A stretch of DNA of 64,000 bases from Sneathiella sp. P13V-1 (GTDB taxonomy: Bacteria; Pseudomonadota; Alphaproteobacteria; Sneathiellales; Sneathiellaceae). The translations under genes were made by a program, and so were the position numbers. Each line of letters starts with the position of its first letter. The stretch's first letter is position 1. The stretch spans positions 372,001 to 436,000 of the forward strand of contig NZ_WYEU01000003.1 in the NCBI RefSeq assembly GCF_015143595.1, read 5' to 3'. The notes under the pieces are model-generated. The model ran no database searches. It was not told where the DNA came from and saw only the letters and a program-made list of their open reading frames with translations. Below, piece by piece: positions 36,791 through 46,459 of the stretch.

Positions 36791-38731
36791 TTATCGGTTC
36801 ATCCGGTTTTCGATAAGCTCATCAACGACCGCAGGTTCCGCTAACGTGGATGTATCACCAAGGCTGCCATAATCATTTTCGGCAATTTTGCGAAGAATTC
36901 GTCGCATGATCTTTCCAGACCGTGTTTTTGGAAGACCTGGCGCCCATTGAATAAGATCAGGTGAGGCAATCGGACCAATTTCGTGACGGACCCATTTCAC
37001 CAGGTCTTTGCGAAGATCATCTGAAGGTTCGACACCTGCATTCAAAGTGACATAAGCGTAAATGCCCTGCCCCTTAATGTCATGAGGATAGCCCACAACA
37101 GCAGCTTCTGACACATTTTCATGCGCCACAAGCGCGCTTTCGACTTCAGCCGTCCCCATTCTGTGACCGGAGACATTGATCACATCATCGACACGACCGG
37201 TGATCCAGTAATACCCATCGGCATCACGGCGCGCGCCATCACCTGAGAAATAACGTCCCTTGAAGTTAGAGAAGTAAGTCTGGATAAACCGTTCATGGTC
37301 GCCATAAACGGTCCGCATCTGACCTGGCCAGCTATCCTTGATGCAAAGAACGCCTTCACATTCACCTTCCAGGACATTGCCATCATTATCCACCATCAAA
37401 GGCTCGACACCAAAGAAGGGGCGTGTTGCGGATCCTGGTTTCAGGTCGGTAGCGCCGGGAAGCGGTGTGATCAGAATACCGCCAGTTTCCGTCTGCCACC
37501 ATGTATCCACAATCTGGCAACGACCGTCACCCACAACATCATGATACCAGCGCCAGGCTTCCGGATTGATCGGCTCCCCAACAGACCCCAGAAGGCGCAA
37601 AGACTTACGTGAAGTGGACTTAACAGGATCATCCCCCGCTTGCATCAACGCACGGATCGCCGTTGGCGCCGTATAGAAGATGTTTACATTGTGCTTGTCA
37701 CACACATCCCAGAAACGGGACATGGTTGGATAGTTCGGCACCCCTTCAAACATCAGGGTTGTCGCACCATTTGCAAGCGGTCCATACAGAATATAGCTGT
37801 GGCCGGTCACCCAACCCACATCAGCGGTACACCAGTAGATATCACCGTCATGATAATCAAACACATACTGATGGGTCATGGACGCATAAACGATATAACC
37901 ACCACATGTATGCATCACACCTTTTGGCTGACCAGTGGAGCCGGAAGTATAGAGAATAAACAGTGGATCTTCGGCGTTCATTTCTTCCGGAGCGCAATCT
38001 TCAGAAGCTTCGGCCATCGCTTCGTGATACCACACATCACGACCTTCAACCCAGTTGATGTCATTACCGGTATGCTTCACCACAATACATTTCACATCTT
38101 TCCCGCTGTGGTCGATGCCTTCATCCGTATTGGCTTTAAGTGGGATCAGACGGCCACCGCGGATACCTTCATCTGCCGTAATCACACAGTTACTGTCACA
38201 GTCAGAAATACGCCCCGCCAAAGCCTCAGGCGAGAAACCACCAAACACAACGGAGTGAACCGCACCAATCCGCGCACAAGCCAGCATGGCAACAGCCGCT
38301 TCTACGATCATCGGCAGATAAATGGTGACACGGTCGCCTTTTTTAACGCCTTGCGCCTTCAAAACATTGGAGAATTTACAAACCAGCTTATGGAGCTCTC
38401 TATAAGTGAGCTTCATATCCTGATCAGGTTCATCCCCTTCCCAGATAATCGCTGTTTGATCACCGCGTGTTTCCAAATGGCGGTCGATACAGTTGGCACT
38501 GACGTTCAACGTACCGTCATAGAACCATTTAATGTGAAGATCTTCAGCATCGAAAGAAACATCTTTGACCTTTGTGTAAGGTTTTATCCAGTCAACGCGC
38601 TTACCATGTTCTCCCCAGAACGCTTCTGGATCCTTGATGGAGGCGTCATACATTTCCTGATATTTCGCATTATCCACCCACGCGGATTTCGCCAGCTCTT
38701 CCGGTACCGGATAGACTTCTCTGTCAGACAT
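36791..38731 (-). CDS. acsA: acetyl-CoA synthetase
   Basis: 646-aa AMP-forming acetate-CoA ligase, full length. Visible landmarks are the adenylation P-loop [21 protein letters not shown], the [10 protein letters not shown] hinge region and the C-terminal [11 protein letters not shown], whose Lys is the reversibly acetylated catalytic residue in this family. Close relatives use acetate and, more weakly, propionate. It has its own terminator downstream and a 163-base upstream gap containing the livF terminator, so it is probably a single-gene unit. The neighbouring CbrA-like sensor and ScfR-like regulator suggest control by acetate or short-chain acids. Confidence 0.96.
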   Translation of the reverse strand: MSDREVYPVPEELAKSAWVDNAKYQEMYDASIKDPEAFWGEHGKRVDWIKPYTKVKDVSFDAEDLHIKWFYDGTLNVSANCIDRHLETRGDQTAIIWEGDEPDQDMKLTYRELHKLVCKFSNVLKAQGVKKGDRVTIYLPMIVEAAVAMLACARIGAVHSVVFGGFSPEALAGRISDCDSNCVITADEGIRGGRLIPLKANTDEGIDHSGKDVKCIVVKHTGNDINWVEGRDVWYHEAMAEASEDCAPEEMNAEDPLFILYTSGSTGQPKGVMHTCGGYIVYASMTHQYVFDYHDGDIYWCTADVGWVTGHSYILYGPLANGATTLMFEGVPNYPTMSRFWDVCDKHNVNIFYTAPTAIRALMQAGDDPVKSTSRKSLRLLGSVGEPINPEAWRWYHDVVGDGRCQIVDTWWQTETGGILITPLPGATDLKPGSATRPFFGVEPLMVDNDGNVLEGECEGVLCIKDSWPGQMRTVYGDHERFIQTYFSNFKGRYFSGDGARRDADGYYWITGRVDDVINVSGHRMGTAEVESALVAHENVSEAAVVGYPHDIKGQGIYAYVTLNAGVEPSDDLRKDLVKWVRHEIGPIASPDLIQWAPGLPKTRSGKIMRRILRKIAENDYGSLGDTSTLAEPAVVDELIENRMNR

Positions 38732-38838
38732 TTCCTTAGTTCCCTTAAATCACACCGACCTGTTTTTCTGAGGGTGTCAGTGCTCCCTTTGGGTGCATTC
38801 GACCCAAATAACCAATAATTGTCAATCGCCTGATGCGG

Positions 38839-38880
38839 AAAAACTCCCCACAGATTTTAATAATATAAAACTGCGGGGAG
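38839..38880 (-). terminator. intrinsic terminator after livF
   Basis: On the minus strand the stem CTCCCCGCAG pairs with CTGTGGGGAG (38871-38880 with 38844-38853, one mismatch), and TTTTT follows directly (38839-38843). It ends the five-gene branched-chain-type ABC operon just before acsA. Confidence 0.8.
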
Positions 38881-38894
38881 CTTTCCTCGATTAA

Positions 38895-39611
38895 TCAGAT
38901 TGCCAGGTATTCGTGACGCAATTCCTGATCTTCCAGAACTTCTTTTGCAGTTCCGCGGAAGGCAATCTTACCCATATCCAAAATCAGCGCCTTGTCAGCA
39001 AGCTGCAAGGCCGCCACAGCGTTTTGCTCCACAATAACCGTCGTGATGCCGAGCTTTTTAACTTCCATCAGAATACGCTCAATCTCTTCAACGATAACTG
39101 GCGCCAGACCCTCATATGGCTCATCCAAGAACAGAATCTTGATGTCCCGGGCCAAGGCACGCGCCACTGCAAGCATCTGCTGTTCACCACCAGACATAGT
39201 GGTCGCTTCCTGATTCCGACGTTCGCCCAAACGTGGAAAGTGATCATAAATTTTCTCAAGGGACCAACCGATTGGCTCTGCCACCTGTGACAGGATCAGA
39301 TTTTCTTCCACGGTGAGGCCGCCAATGATACGGCGATCTTCCGGCACAAGCTGAATACCCGCTTGCGCCGCTTCGTGGGATTTCATCTCGTGGACTGCTT
39401 GGCCATTAAGATAGATTTCCCCTTGGGTGAGCATTGGCTCATCTACGCGGGCCAACGCTCTAAGTGTCGAAGTCTTACCCGCTCCGTTACGTCCAAGAAG
39501 GGCAACAATCTCGCCTTCTTCAACGTCGAAAGAAACGCCTTGTACAATGTAGGATTCGCCATAATAAGCGTGAATATCACGAACACTGAAAAATGAACTA
39601 TCACCGGACAT
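38895..39611 (-). CDS. livF: branched-chain-type ABC importer ATPase (LivF)
   Basis: 238-aa ATPase of the HAAT (hydrophobic amino acid) family. Walker A is GRNGAGKTS, the signature MSGGEQQML and Walker B ILFLDEPYEGLAP, where EPYEGLAP is typical of LivF. It overlaps the livG stop by one base (TGATG). Last gene of the operon, followed by a terminator. The symbol is by family; the transported compound may not be a branched-chain amino acid. Confidence 0.93.
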   Translation of the reverse strand: MSGDSSFFSVRDIHAYYGESYIVQGVSFDVEEGEIVALLGRNGAGKTSTLRALARVDEPMLTQGEIYLNGQAVHEMKSHEAAQAGIQLVPEDRRIIGGLTVEENLILSQVAEPIGWSLEKIYDHFPRLGERRNQEATTMSGGEQQMLAVARALARDIKILFLDEPYEGLAPVIVEEIERILMEVKKLGITTVIVEQNAVAALQLADKALILDMGKIAFRGTAKEVLEDQELRHEYLAI

Positions 39612-40369
39612 CAGTGTGCTCCTCCCAAATATGCTTCTTTCACCTTCTGGTCCTCACGAACCTCTTCAGGTTTACCACTTGTAATAATTCGCCCGCGCGC
39701 GAGCACACTCACTTTATCCGCCAAACTGAACACCACATGCATGTCGTGCTCAATAATGACTTTCGTCATACCCCGGCTTTTGATCTTCTTCAAAAGGTCA
39801 ATGGTACGGTTCGTATCATGACGAGACATACCAGCTGTCGGTTCATCCAGAAGAAGAAGTCTTGGGCGCAGGATCAGACACATGCCAAGCTCAAGACGAC
39901 GCTTATCACCACGTGACAGGCTCCCCGCTTCTTGCATCATCAGATCCTGCAACCCAACATCCTCAAGAATGTGTTCTGCTTCATCACGGATCTCGCCTTG
40001 CTTAGACAGCAGTCGATGAGCGTTCATCGCGAAGGCACCATCCCGCCGGGAGAAGGCAGGTAGCATAACATTTTCAAGCAGTGACATTTCCGGAAAGATC
40101 TCCGGTGTCTGGAAAACCCGGGCCACACCGATCTGTGCGATCTCATGTGGTTTGCGCCCCGTCAATTCCTGCCCATCAAAAGTTACATGCCCCGCATCTG
40201 GCTTCAAACGACCAATACACACATTCAACAGAGTAGATTTACCAGCACCGTTTGGACCAATAATCGCGTGTGTCGTCCCTTCTTCAACATGAAGGTTCAC
40301 ATCAGACAACGCACTCAATCCACCGAAGCTCTTCTGAATATTATCCAGGTGAAGAACCAAATCATTCAT
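39611..40369 (-). CDS. livG: branched-chain-type ABC importer ATPase (LivG)
   Basis: 252-aa ATPase with Walker A GPNGAGKST, signature LSRGDKRRLELG and Walker B LLLLDEPTAGMS, plus the LivG-type C-terminus (GRIITSGKPEEVREDQKVKEAYLG). The signature reads LSRGD, not LSGGQ, as in amide/urea-type relatives. It pairs with LivF to drive the LivH-LivM channel. The gap to the livM stop is 11 bases. Confidence 0.93.
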   Translation of the reverse strand: MNDLVLHLDNIQKSFGGLSALSDVNLHVEEGTTHAIIGPNGAGKSTLLNVCIGRLKPDAGHVTFDGQELTGRKPHEIAQIGVARVFQTPEIFPEMSLLENVMLPAFSRRDGAFAMNAHRLLSKQGEIRDEAEHILEDVGLQDLMMQEAGSLSRGDKRRLELGMCLILRPRLLLLDEPTAGMSRHDTNRTIDLLKKIKSRGMTKVIIEHDMHVVFSLADKVSVLARGRIITSGKPEEVREDQKVKEAYLGGAH

Positions 40370-40380
40370 CTTAACACTCC

Positions 40381-41538
40381 TTATTCACCTGGTTGATCTT
40401 GTGGGGAGACAGACCCACCAATATCTTTGTCTTCTTCTTTACGTTTCAGCAGATTACCGAGACGCGACATACCTTCAACGATACCGCCCGGTAGGAAGAT
40501 CACGATCACAACAAACAGAAGACCCAATGTCAGATGCCAACCACTACCTACGAACAGGCCAATTATTGGAACAATGACATCAGCTACCGCATCTGGAAGG
40601 AATGAGAAAATCTCTGCCAGTGTCTGATTATTGAAGGCTGAGAAGATATTTTCAAAATATTTGATCAGACCTGCACCCAACATAGGACCAGCAAGTGTTC
40701 CAACACCGCCAAGGATTGTCATCAGAACAACCTCACCAGATGCCGTCCACTGCATGCGTTCCGCACCTGCAAGCGGATCAGTAACAGCAAGAAGAGATCC
40801 TGCAAGACCCGCATACATGCCTGAGATCACAAAAGCTGTGAGCATGTAAGGGCGCGTATTAAGGCCCGTATACATCATACGGTTCTGATTGGATTTGATA
40901 CCACGAAGCATCAAACCGAACGGAGATCTAAAGATCCGCATGGAAATATAGAAACAAATGATCAAAACAACAGCACAGAAATAGAAACCTTCGAAACCAC
41001 TCATCTTAATACCGAACAGATTTGTGGAAGGCAGACCCGCGCCGGCTTCAATGAACAGGCTATCGATGATCCGTGGGTCCTGCTGAGACAACTGCAGCCC
41101 AGTTTCACCATTTGTAACAGGTGTCAGCACTGAGTAGGCCAAGTTATAGGACATCTGCGCAAACGCGAGTGTCAGGATAGAGAAGTAAATACCACTCCTG
41201 CGAAGAGACAGGAAGCCAATGATAAAAGCCAGCAGTCCAGCAAATAGAACACCGAAGAAAATGGCAGGTAGCGCATTCATGGTGAAAAGTTTGAAGGACC
41301 AAACCGCTGCGTATGAACCCACACCCAAAAATGCGGCATGTCCAAATGACAGGTATCCTGTCAGGCCAAAGAGAATATTAAATCCAATTGCAAAAATACC
41401 GTAGATAGCGAATTTTTGCAGAAGGTCAGGATAGCTACCGCCCAATGGAATCATCCAAAGAGGCATCAACAGAATGACAGCGGCAAAAATCAAAAACCGA
41501 TGAGTGTCGTTTAAATTAGCGAAATTCATATCAGTCAT
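40381..41538 (-). CDS. livM: branched-chain-type ABC importer permease (LivM)
   Basis: 385-aa permease with about ten hydrophobic helices. The LivM motifs are [27 protein letters not shown] and [22 protein letters not shown] ([18 protein letters not shown]). A periplasmic insertion near residues 130-160 and a charged C-terminal tail ([10 protein letters not shown]) are additional. It overlaps livH by eight bases, so translation is coupled. Confidence 0.93.
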   Translation of the reverse strand: MTDMNFANLNDTHRFLIFAAVILLMPLWMIPLGGSYPDLLQKFAIYGIFAIGFNILFGLTGYLSFGHAAFLGVGSYAAVWSFKLFTMNALPAIFFGVLFAGLLAFIIGFLSLRRSGIYFSILTLAFAQMSYNLAYSVLTPVTNGETGLQLSQQDPRIIDSLFIEAGAGLPSTNLFGIKMSGFEGFYFCAVVLIICFYISMRIFRSPFGLMLRGIKSNQNRMMYTGLNTRPYMLTAFVISGMYAGLAGSLLAVTDPLAGAERMQWTASGEVVLMTILGGVGTLAGPMLGAGLIKYFENIFSAFNNQTLAEIFSFLPDAVADVIVPIIGLFVGSGWHLTLGLLFVVIVIFLPGGIVEGMSRLGNLLKRKEEDKDIGGSVSPQDQPGE

Positions 41539-42547
41539 CCATCACGCCTGCACGGCCCATCAGACCACGAGGCAACACAAGTAGAATAATTACAGCAACC
41601 AGATAGATAATGACCTGGTCAATACCTGGTATGATGGCTTTCACCTCTGTCATGGACGCGAAGGATTGCACGATACCCAGAAGGAAGCCGGCAAGTACCG
41701 CCCCGCCGAGAGAGCCCATCCCCCCCACAACAACAACAACGAAGGAAAGCACGAGGAAGTCCATACCCATATGATAATCAGGTGGAAGAATTGGAGTGTA
41801 CATCACACCAGCAAGACCCGCGACCACTGTCGCCATGGCAAATACAATGGTGAAACGACGCTGAATATTAATTCCTAAAAGACCAACGGTTTCACGATCC
41901 CGCATCCCTGCACGAACAACCATGCCATAGGTGGTGAATTGCAGGAACGAAAATACTGCGAAAATAACCAACCCAGAGAACAGTAGGTAAATAATACGCC
42001 ACCAAGGGTAGACAACACTTTCACCAAGCCCAAGCCAGGCACCGACATTGGCACTACCTGACACAATGTCAGGGGCACTTTGCGGGATTGGGTTCGCACC
42101 AAACACTGCCTTGATAATTTCTTGAATCACAATCGCCAGACCAAATGTCACAAGAATCTGTTCCGCATGTGGGCGCTTGTAGAAATACTTGATAAGTCCA
42201 CGCTCCATGGCATAGCCCAGCAAAATCATCACAGGTATTGCCATGAGAATGGAAATTGGAACGGCATAATCCAGAATGACCGGCCCCGCATCAGGGAACC
42301 AGATTTCAAGATAAGGCTGTTCTTTATAGGCCTTGAACAAAGTAACGCTTGTATCTTCCACTTTGGTGGAGAGCATCAGTAACTTGTTGAAGGAAACGGC
42401 ACAAAACGCCCCTAACATAAACAGGGCGCCATGCGCGAAGTTCACAATACCAAGGGTACCAAAAACAAGTGTCAGCCCAAGCGCGATCAACGCATAGGCG
42501 GCTCCCTTGTCCAGACCGTTCAGTATTTGCAGAAAGATTGCATCCAT
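41531..42547 (-). CDS. livH: branched-chain-type ABC importer permease (LivH)
   Basis: 338-aa permease, with the typical start [39 protein letters not shown] and the C-terminal [21 protein letters not shown]. An insertion of about 40 polar residues after the second helix ([27 protein letters not shown]) is longer than in E. coli LivH and should face the periplasm. The gene lies 121 bases downstream of the binding-protein gene; that gap carries a terminator-like hairpin. Confidence 0.92.
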   Translation of the reverse strand: MDAIFLQILNGLDKGAAYALIALGLTLVFGTLGIVNFAHGALFMLGAFCAVSFNKLLMLSTKVEDTSVTLFKAYKEQPYLEIWFPDAGPVILDYAVPISILMAIPVMILLGYAMERGLIKYFYKRPHAEQILVTFGLAIVIQEIIKAVFGANPIPQSAPDIVSGSANVGAWLGLGESVVYPWWRIIYLLFSGLVIFAVFSFLQFTTYGMVVRAGMRDRETVGLLGINIQRRFTIVFAMATVVAGLAGVMYTPILPPDYHMGMDFLVLSFVVVVVGGMGSLGGAVLAGFLLGIVQSFASMTEVKAIIPGIDQVIIYLVAVIILLVLPRGLMGRAGVMDD

Positions 42548-42614
42548 ATCACTAAAACCTTGAGGGATCGGCTACCAAAAATTGGCTCCGGTGCATCTGA
42601 AAAATAAAACTTAA

Positions 42615-42656
42615 GAAAAAGGACGGGCGGGAACTCCGCAGCGCTCACCGCCCGTC
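42615..42656 (-). terminator. intercistronic terminator/attenuator between binding-protein and livH genes
   Basis: On the minus strand a perfect 9-base stem, GACGGGCGG with CCGCCCGTC (42648-42656 and 42622-42630), with a 17-base loop is followed by CTTTTTC. It lies inside the operon, so partial termination would give the binding protein more mRNA than the permeases and ATPases, as is common in such importers. Confidence 0.7.
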
Positions 42657-42668
42657 AATAAACGACTG

Positions 42669-44015
42669 TTAGACTTTGTAAGGGCCGAGTTCCCCGCCAA
42701 AGATTTTCCAGTCGTACTCCACTTGCGCCCGAGGAGTCTGCTCTACCACTTTCAAGAGGTCGAACTGACTTGTTGGGTTGTCGTTACCGCGCACAACCAG
42801 AACATCTTTGAAGCACTGGTGATCTTCTGCACGATAGAGGGTAGGACCGTTGCCCATACCGTCGAACTCAAACCCTTCAAGGGACTTAATAACTTCTGGC
42901 GGATAGAATGTACCTGCCATTTCACAGGCATTTGCATAAAGCAGTGTCTGTACGTAACAAGTGTGGGCAGCCATTGAAGGTGGTGCACCATATTCCGCAC
43001 CAAATGACTTAACAAAAGCCTGGGAGCCTGCATCCTGCAAGGACCAGTTCCAGTTTGTTGTACCAAGGATACCTTTAATCGCTTCACCAGCACCCTGCGC
43101 CATAAGACGAGAGAACAGCGGTACAACGATTTCAAAGTTTTTGCCATTGACCTGCTTCTCACGTAGACCGAACTGAACAGCCTGGCTGAGAGAGTTGATC
43201 ATGTCTTTACCGTAGTGGTTCAGGATCAGGACATCAGCACCGGAGTTCAGAACTGGCGTGATATACTGAGAGAAGTCACCGGCACCAACTGGTGTACGAA
43301 CTGTGGAAACTGTTTCCCAGCCCAGCTCTTCAGTGGTGTTTTTAATGGATTCTTCCTGTGTCCAACCCCAGTTATAGTCGGCTGTGAGGTGGTAAGCACG
43401 GCGTTCCTTGCCATATTCTTTTTCAAGCACAGGGCCCAGGGCACGACCGGACATGTAGGCATTGAAGAAGTGACGGAAGCCATAACGGCGTTTGTCTTTA
43501 CCTGTAGTATCGTTGGAGTGCGTCAGACCCGCCATAAAGATAACACCTTCTTCTTGGCAGAGAGACTGAACGGCCACAGCCACACCGGAGGAAGAACCGC
43601 CGGAGATCATCAATACATTTTCTTTTTCAATCAAACGCTTCGCAGAAGAACGTGCGGCATCTGATTTGGTCTGTGTGTCACCTGTTGCATAAGTGACTTT
43701 CTTACCCAGAACACCATTGCCTTTCAGCATTGAAGGCTTGAAAGTGTTGAGCATTCCGCCGTCACCTTCACCGTTCAGGTGCTTCACGGCCAGTTTAAAG
43801 GCACGCAACTCATCTTTACCCTCTTCAGAGTAAGGACCTGTTTGCGGCACGTTAAAGCCGAATTTGATTTCTGAAGCATTTCCTGGATTGTTCCGGAACT
43901 CTTCAGCCCATGCATTTCTCATGAAGAATGCTGGGGATGACGCCACTAAACCTGTCGCCGCTCCTGCTTTGAGCAGACCCCGGCGTGAAAAGTCGAACTT
44001 GCTGTCTTTAGTCAT
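42669..44015 (-). CDS. Tat-exported ABC substrate-binding protein (type I, Liv-like)
   Basis: 448-aa periplasmic binding protein of the leucine-binding (Peripla_BP_6) fold. The twin-arginine signal is FSRRGLLKAGAATGLV with cleavage after AWA. The mature domain starts NASEIKFGFNVPQTGPYSEEG. The start is the ATG at 44015, with GGAGGAAAC five bases upstream; a longer reading adds 17 unlikely residues. Tat export implies folding before transport, sometimes seen in this family. The ligand is unknown; next to acsA and an ScfR-like regulator, a short-chain acid, amide or amino acid is plausible. It is divergent from that regulator. Confidence 0.92.
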   Translation of the reverse strand: MTKDSKFDFSRRGLLKAGAATGLVASSPAFFMRNAWAEEFRNNPGNASEIKFGFNVPQTGPYSEEGKDELRAFKLAVKHLNGEGDGGMLNTFKPSMLKGNGVLGKKVTYATGDTQTKSDAARSSAKRLIEKENVLMISGGSSSGVAVAVQSLCQEEGVIFMAGLTHSNDTTGKDKRRYGFRHFFNAYMSGRALGPVLEKEYGKERRAYHLTADYNWGWTQEESIKNTTEELGWETVSTVRTPVGAGDFSQYITPVLNSGADVLILNHYGKDMINSLSQAVQFGLREKQVNGKNFEIVVPLFSRLMAQGAGEAIKGILGTTNWNWSLQDAGSQAFVKSFGAEYGAPPSMAAHTCYVQTLLYANACEMAGTFYPPEVIKSLEGFEFDGMGNGPTLYRAEDHQCFKDVLVVRGNDNPTSQFDLLKVVEQTPRAQVEYDWKIFGGELGPYKV

Positions 44016-44093
44016 AGTTTCCTCCCACTTGTTATTCCGTAGGCCATCGCTGTTTGCAGAAGGCACGGCCCATACACCCTGATGTATTGGGAC

Positions 44094-44108
44094 TGTAAAA
44101 TTTTCACA
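44094..44108. promoter_or_regulatory. near-perfect palindrome in ABC operon/ScfR-like divergent promoter
   Basis: TGTAAAATTTTCACA pairs at six of seven positions around its centre. It lies in the 189-base gap between the binding-protein gene and the ScfR-like regulator, 79 bases upstream of the former. It shares TGTAAA with three direct repeats just before the regulator's start and could be an operator of that regulator. Confidence 0.35.
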
Positions 44109-44178
44109 TTATCTTTTTCTTTACCATTGAAAGGTTGAATTTCAGCCACTTTTCATGTTAATTTTGAAAATATATATA

Positions 44179-44202
44179 TGTAAACTTGTAAAAGATTGTA
44201 AA
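44179..44202 (+). promoter_or_regulatory. three TGTAAA direct repeats before ScfR-like regulator
   Basis: TGTAAA occurs at 44179, 44187 and 44197, ending two bases before the regulator ATG, where a Shine-Dalgarno sequence would be expected and none is visible. The repeats may be an autoregulatory binding site that also blocks initiation. Confidence 0.35.
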
Positions 44203-44204
44203 AA

Positions 44205-45821
44205 ATGGCCAGAACACCGTTTATGGGATCCCGGTTGAGGCGGTTACGCAAAGACAAGCAATTAACCCAGACAGATCTGGCCGGAATGCTGGGCATATCC
44301 ACCAGCTACCTCAATTTAATTGAGCATGACAGACGTGATTTGACTGTCCCCATTCTATTGAAACTCAGTCAGATTCTTAACGTAGATCCCATGTCTTTTG
44401 CATCGAATCAGGACGGGCAACTTCTGGCGGAAGTCACCGAAGCCTTGCATGATCCTCTTTTCGCCGAAGACGAATATGCGGAAGATTCACTCTCCAATTT
44501 CACATCTGACCAACCCGAATTTGCCCGCCTGCTTGTAAAACTGTATCAATCTTACAAACTGGCGACGGGTGATCTGCAAATGCTTCGCGAGAGGCTTTCT
44601 CAGGATTCTTTGCTGGCGGAATCCTCTTTCCGCCTAAGAACCCTCGTGACGTCCATATTCTCTTTAACGGAAATTATGCACGATAACGCTGACCTTGATG
44701 AAGCGGAACGCCAACGGTTCTTGGATATCGTTTTAAAAGACAGCACATCTCTGACTGACACGGTCAATGAAATGCTCGGCTTTGTTGGGGGGGATCATTT
44801 GTCGGGAAAAGAACTAACCCCCTCCCCTTTTGAGGCTGTCACTGATTTTGTTCAGGCCAACAACAACTATTTTGAAGACATTGAACGCGCCGCTGAAGAA
44901 ATACGTCATGAAATAGGTGAAGACAGCCCAAACCTGATGGAGCTCAGCAACTATCTTCAAAACTGCCTTGATGTTGCAATCGAATATGCTCCGCAAGAAC
45001 ATAGCGATCATGAAATCACACTCTATGATGACAAAAGACGCAAGCTCACTTTGTCAAAAGCCCTCCCCCCCTCAACAGTGAAATTCCATATGGCCCTGCT
45101 TATTGGTCAACTAAAATTCACCTCTCTTTTTGACGACCTAATTAAAGGCAGACAAGAACTTGTAACAGATCAGGCGCAAACCAAAGCTCGGGATGCGTTG
45201 ACCAACTATTTTGCCGGAGCGTGCCTGTTCCCTTATGACCTTTTCCATGAAGCGGCAGAACGTGTCCGCTATGACATTGAAGTTCTGCAACAGCAGTTTG
45301 GTGCAAGTTATGAGCAAATATGCCACCGCCTAACCACACTTCAAAAACCGGAAAAAAGTGGGATCCCTTTCCACCTCATCAGAAGCGATGTGGCAGGAAA
45401 TATCTCCAAGAGATTTAGCGCATCGGGCCTTCGCATTCCACGCTATGGTACTGCCTGCCCAAGATGGGTTGTCCATGCAGCACTGATGACCCCAAATTCG
45501 ATTTGCACGCAGATCTCCGAGTTACCTGACGGATCACAGTTTTTTGCGATTGCCAAAACCGTCACTAAACCCAGCATGGGGTACAACCAACCGAAACGAC
45601 ACTACGCCATCAGCCTTGGCTGTGCGCTAAATCAGGCCCACAGGTTGGTTTACGCGGACAACATAAATCTGACCAACCCGAAAAGCGTGATGCCTGTTGG
45701 CATAACATGCCGATTATGTGATCGGGAAAACTGTGGTCATCGCGCGGCTCCGACCCCTTCCCAGAACAGAAGCCAGAACAAGGGACCACGGAACATCTCT
45801 CCGGGGATTGGAGATTGGTAA
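44205..45821 (+). CDS. ScfR-like XRE regulator with a degenerate histidine-kinase DHp insertion
   Basis: 538-aa regulator. Domains in order are an XRE helix-turn-helix (residues 9-65, TQTDLAGMLGISTSYLNLIEHDRR); a helical hairpin (about 135-192) closely resembling a HisKA dimerisation domain, with S-F142-RLRTLVTSI where kinases have S-H-ELRTPLTSI; an ImmA-like middle region without an HExxH motif; and the ScfR/DUF2083 C-terminal part (FHLIRSDVAGNISKRFSASG, CPRWVVHAA, CRLCDRENCGHR). Relatives (ScfR, RamB) sense short-chain acyl-CoA and control acetate, propionate or glyoxylate genes. I recall the usual length as about 470 aa, so the hairpin accounts for the excess. It faces the ABC operon divergently and lies near acsA. 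Confidence 0.88.
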   Translation: MARTPFMGSRLRRLRKDKQLTQTDLAGMLGISTSYLNLIEHDRRDLTVPILLKLSQILNVDPMSFASNQDGQLLAEVTEALHDPLFAEDEYAEDSLSNFTSDQPEFARLLVKLYQSYKLATGDLQMLRERLSQDSLLAESSFRLRTLVTSIFSLTEIMHDNADLDEAERQRFLDIVLKDSTSLTDTVNEMLGFVGGDHLSGKELTPSPFEAVTDFVQANNNYFEDIERAAEEIRHEIGEDSPNLMELSNYLQNCLDVAIEYAPQEHSDHEITLYDDKRRKLTLSKALPPSTVKFHMALLIGQLKFTSLFDDLIKGRQELVTDQAQTKARDALTNYFAGACLFPYDLFHEAAERVRYDIEVLQQQFGASYEQICHRLTTLQKPEKSGIPFHLIRSDVAGNISKRFSASGLRIPRYGTACPRWVVHAALMTPNSICTQISELPDGSQFFAIAKTVTKPSMGYNQPKRHYAISLGCALNQAHRLVYADNINLTNPKSVMPVGITCRLCDRENCGHRAAPTPSQNRSQNKGPRNISPGIGDW

Positions 45822-45822
45822 G

Positions 45823-46365
45823 TTAATTACTGGTTTTAATCAGCGTTCCGCCAGCAGTGCGCCGAAGGTTACCGTCACGAATGGCCTTAAAATCAAGTTT
45901 CATGTTAAGGCCCGTCAGTGTCCGCTTATAGACCAGCATGTCATAGCCACCCTTTTTGCGGACAGCCATAGAATAAATAGTAAGCGCTTGACCATCCAGA
46001 GACGCCCACGACAGTGCCCCGCCTGCAAAAGGATCTCCGCCACCAACTTCACGCCAGATGGAACCATCAGCTTCTTTCTGATATGTGCGAGTGGTTTCTT
46101 TCACCTCAGTTTTGGGCTGATTTGGATCCCCTTTTTGGCGTTGCAGAGTCCGCCAGGTAATCACGAAACGTGTGTCACTTTCAGGCTTTATATGGACATC
46201 CAGATCCCGGCTGGTAATCGGGAAGTTCACGCTGGTATTGCTTTGAGAAACGGCATTTCCCTCCCAAAGACCAGAAAAGGCCTTAATGGACAGATCTTTG
46301 GCAGCCACCTGTGTAGCAGCCATCATTGAAATCAGAAGAGTAGCCAAAAGTCCTGTGATGCGCAT
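45823..46365 (-). CDS. secreted hypothetical protein
   Basis: 180-aa protein with a Sec signal peptide (MRITGLLATLLISMMAATQVAA, cleavage near residue 22), so probably periplasmic. The mature part is beta-rich (FSGLWEGNAVSQSN, RFVITWRTLQRQK, LTIYSMAVRKKGGYDMLVYKRTL), resembling small lipocalin-like or calycin proteins, but I cannot assign a family. It lies 94 bases downstream of the olsB-like gene in the same direction, possibly in its transcript, and converges on the ScfR-like gene one base away. Confidence 0.75.
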   Translation of the reverse strand: MRITGLLATLLISMMAATQVAAKDLSIKAFSGLWEGNAVSQSNTSVNFPITSRDLDVHIKPESDTRFVITWRTLQRQKGDPNQPKTEVKETTRTYQKEADGSIWREVGGGDPFAGGALSWASLDGQALTIYSMAVRKKGGYDMLVYKRTLTGLNMKLDFKAIRDGNLRRTAGGTLIKTSN

Positions 46366-46459
46366 TCTATTGCCCCTGCTCGCCTATTTTCTGCGATCAT
46401 ATGGCAGCAATCGCCTTGCTGCCAGCGAAAAGTGACGCACATCACAAGATGCAAAACAC

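Noticed and set aside
37640-38818. 392-codon open frame antisense to acsA
   Set aside because: Rich in His, Ile and Thr with no recognisable motif; acsA on the other strand is unambiguous.
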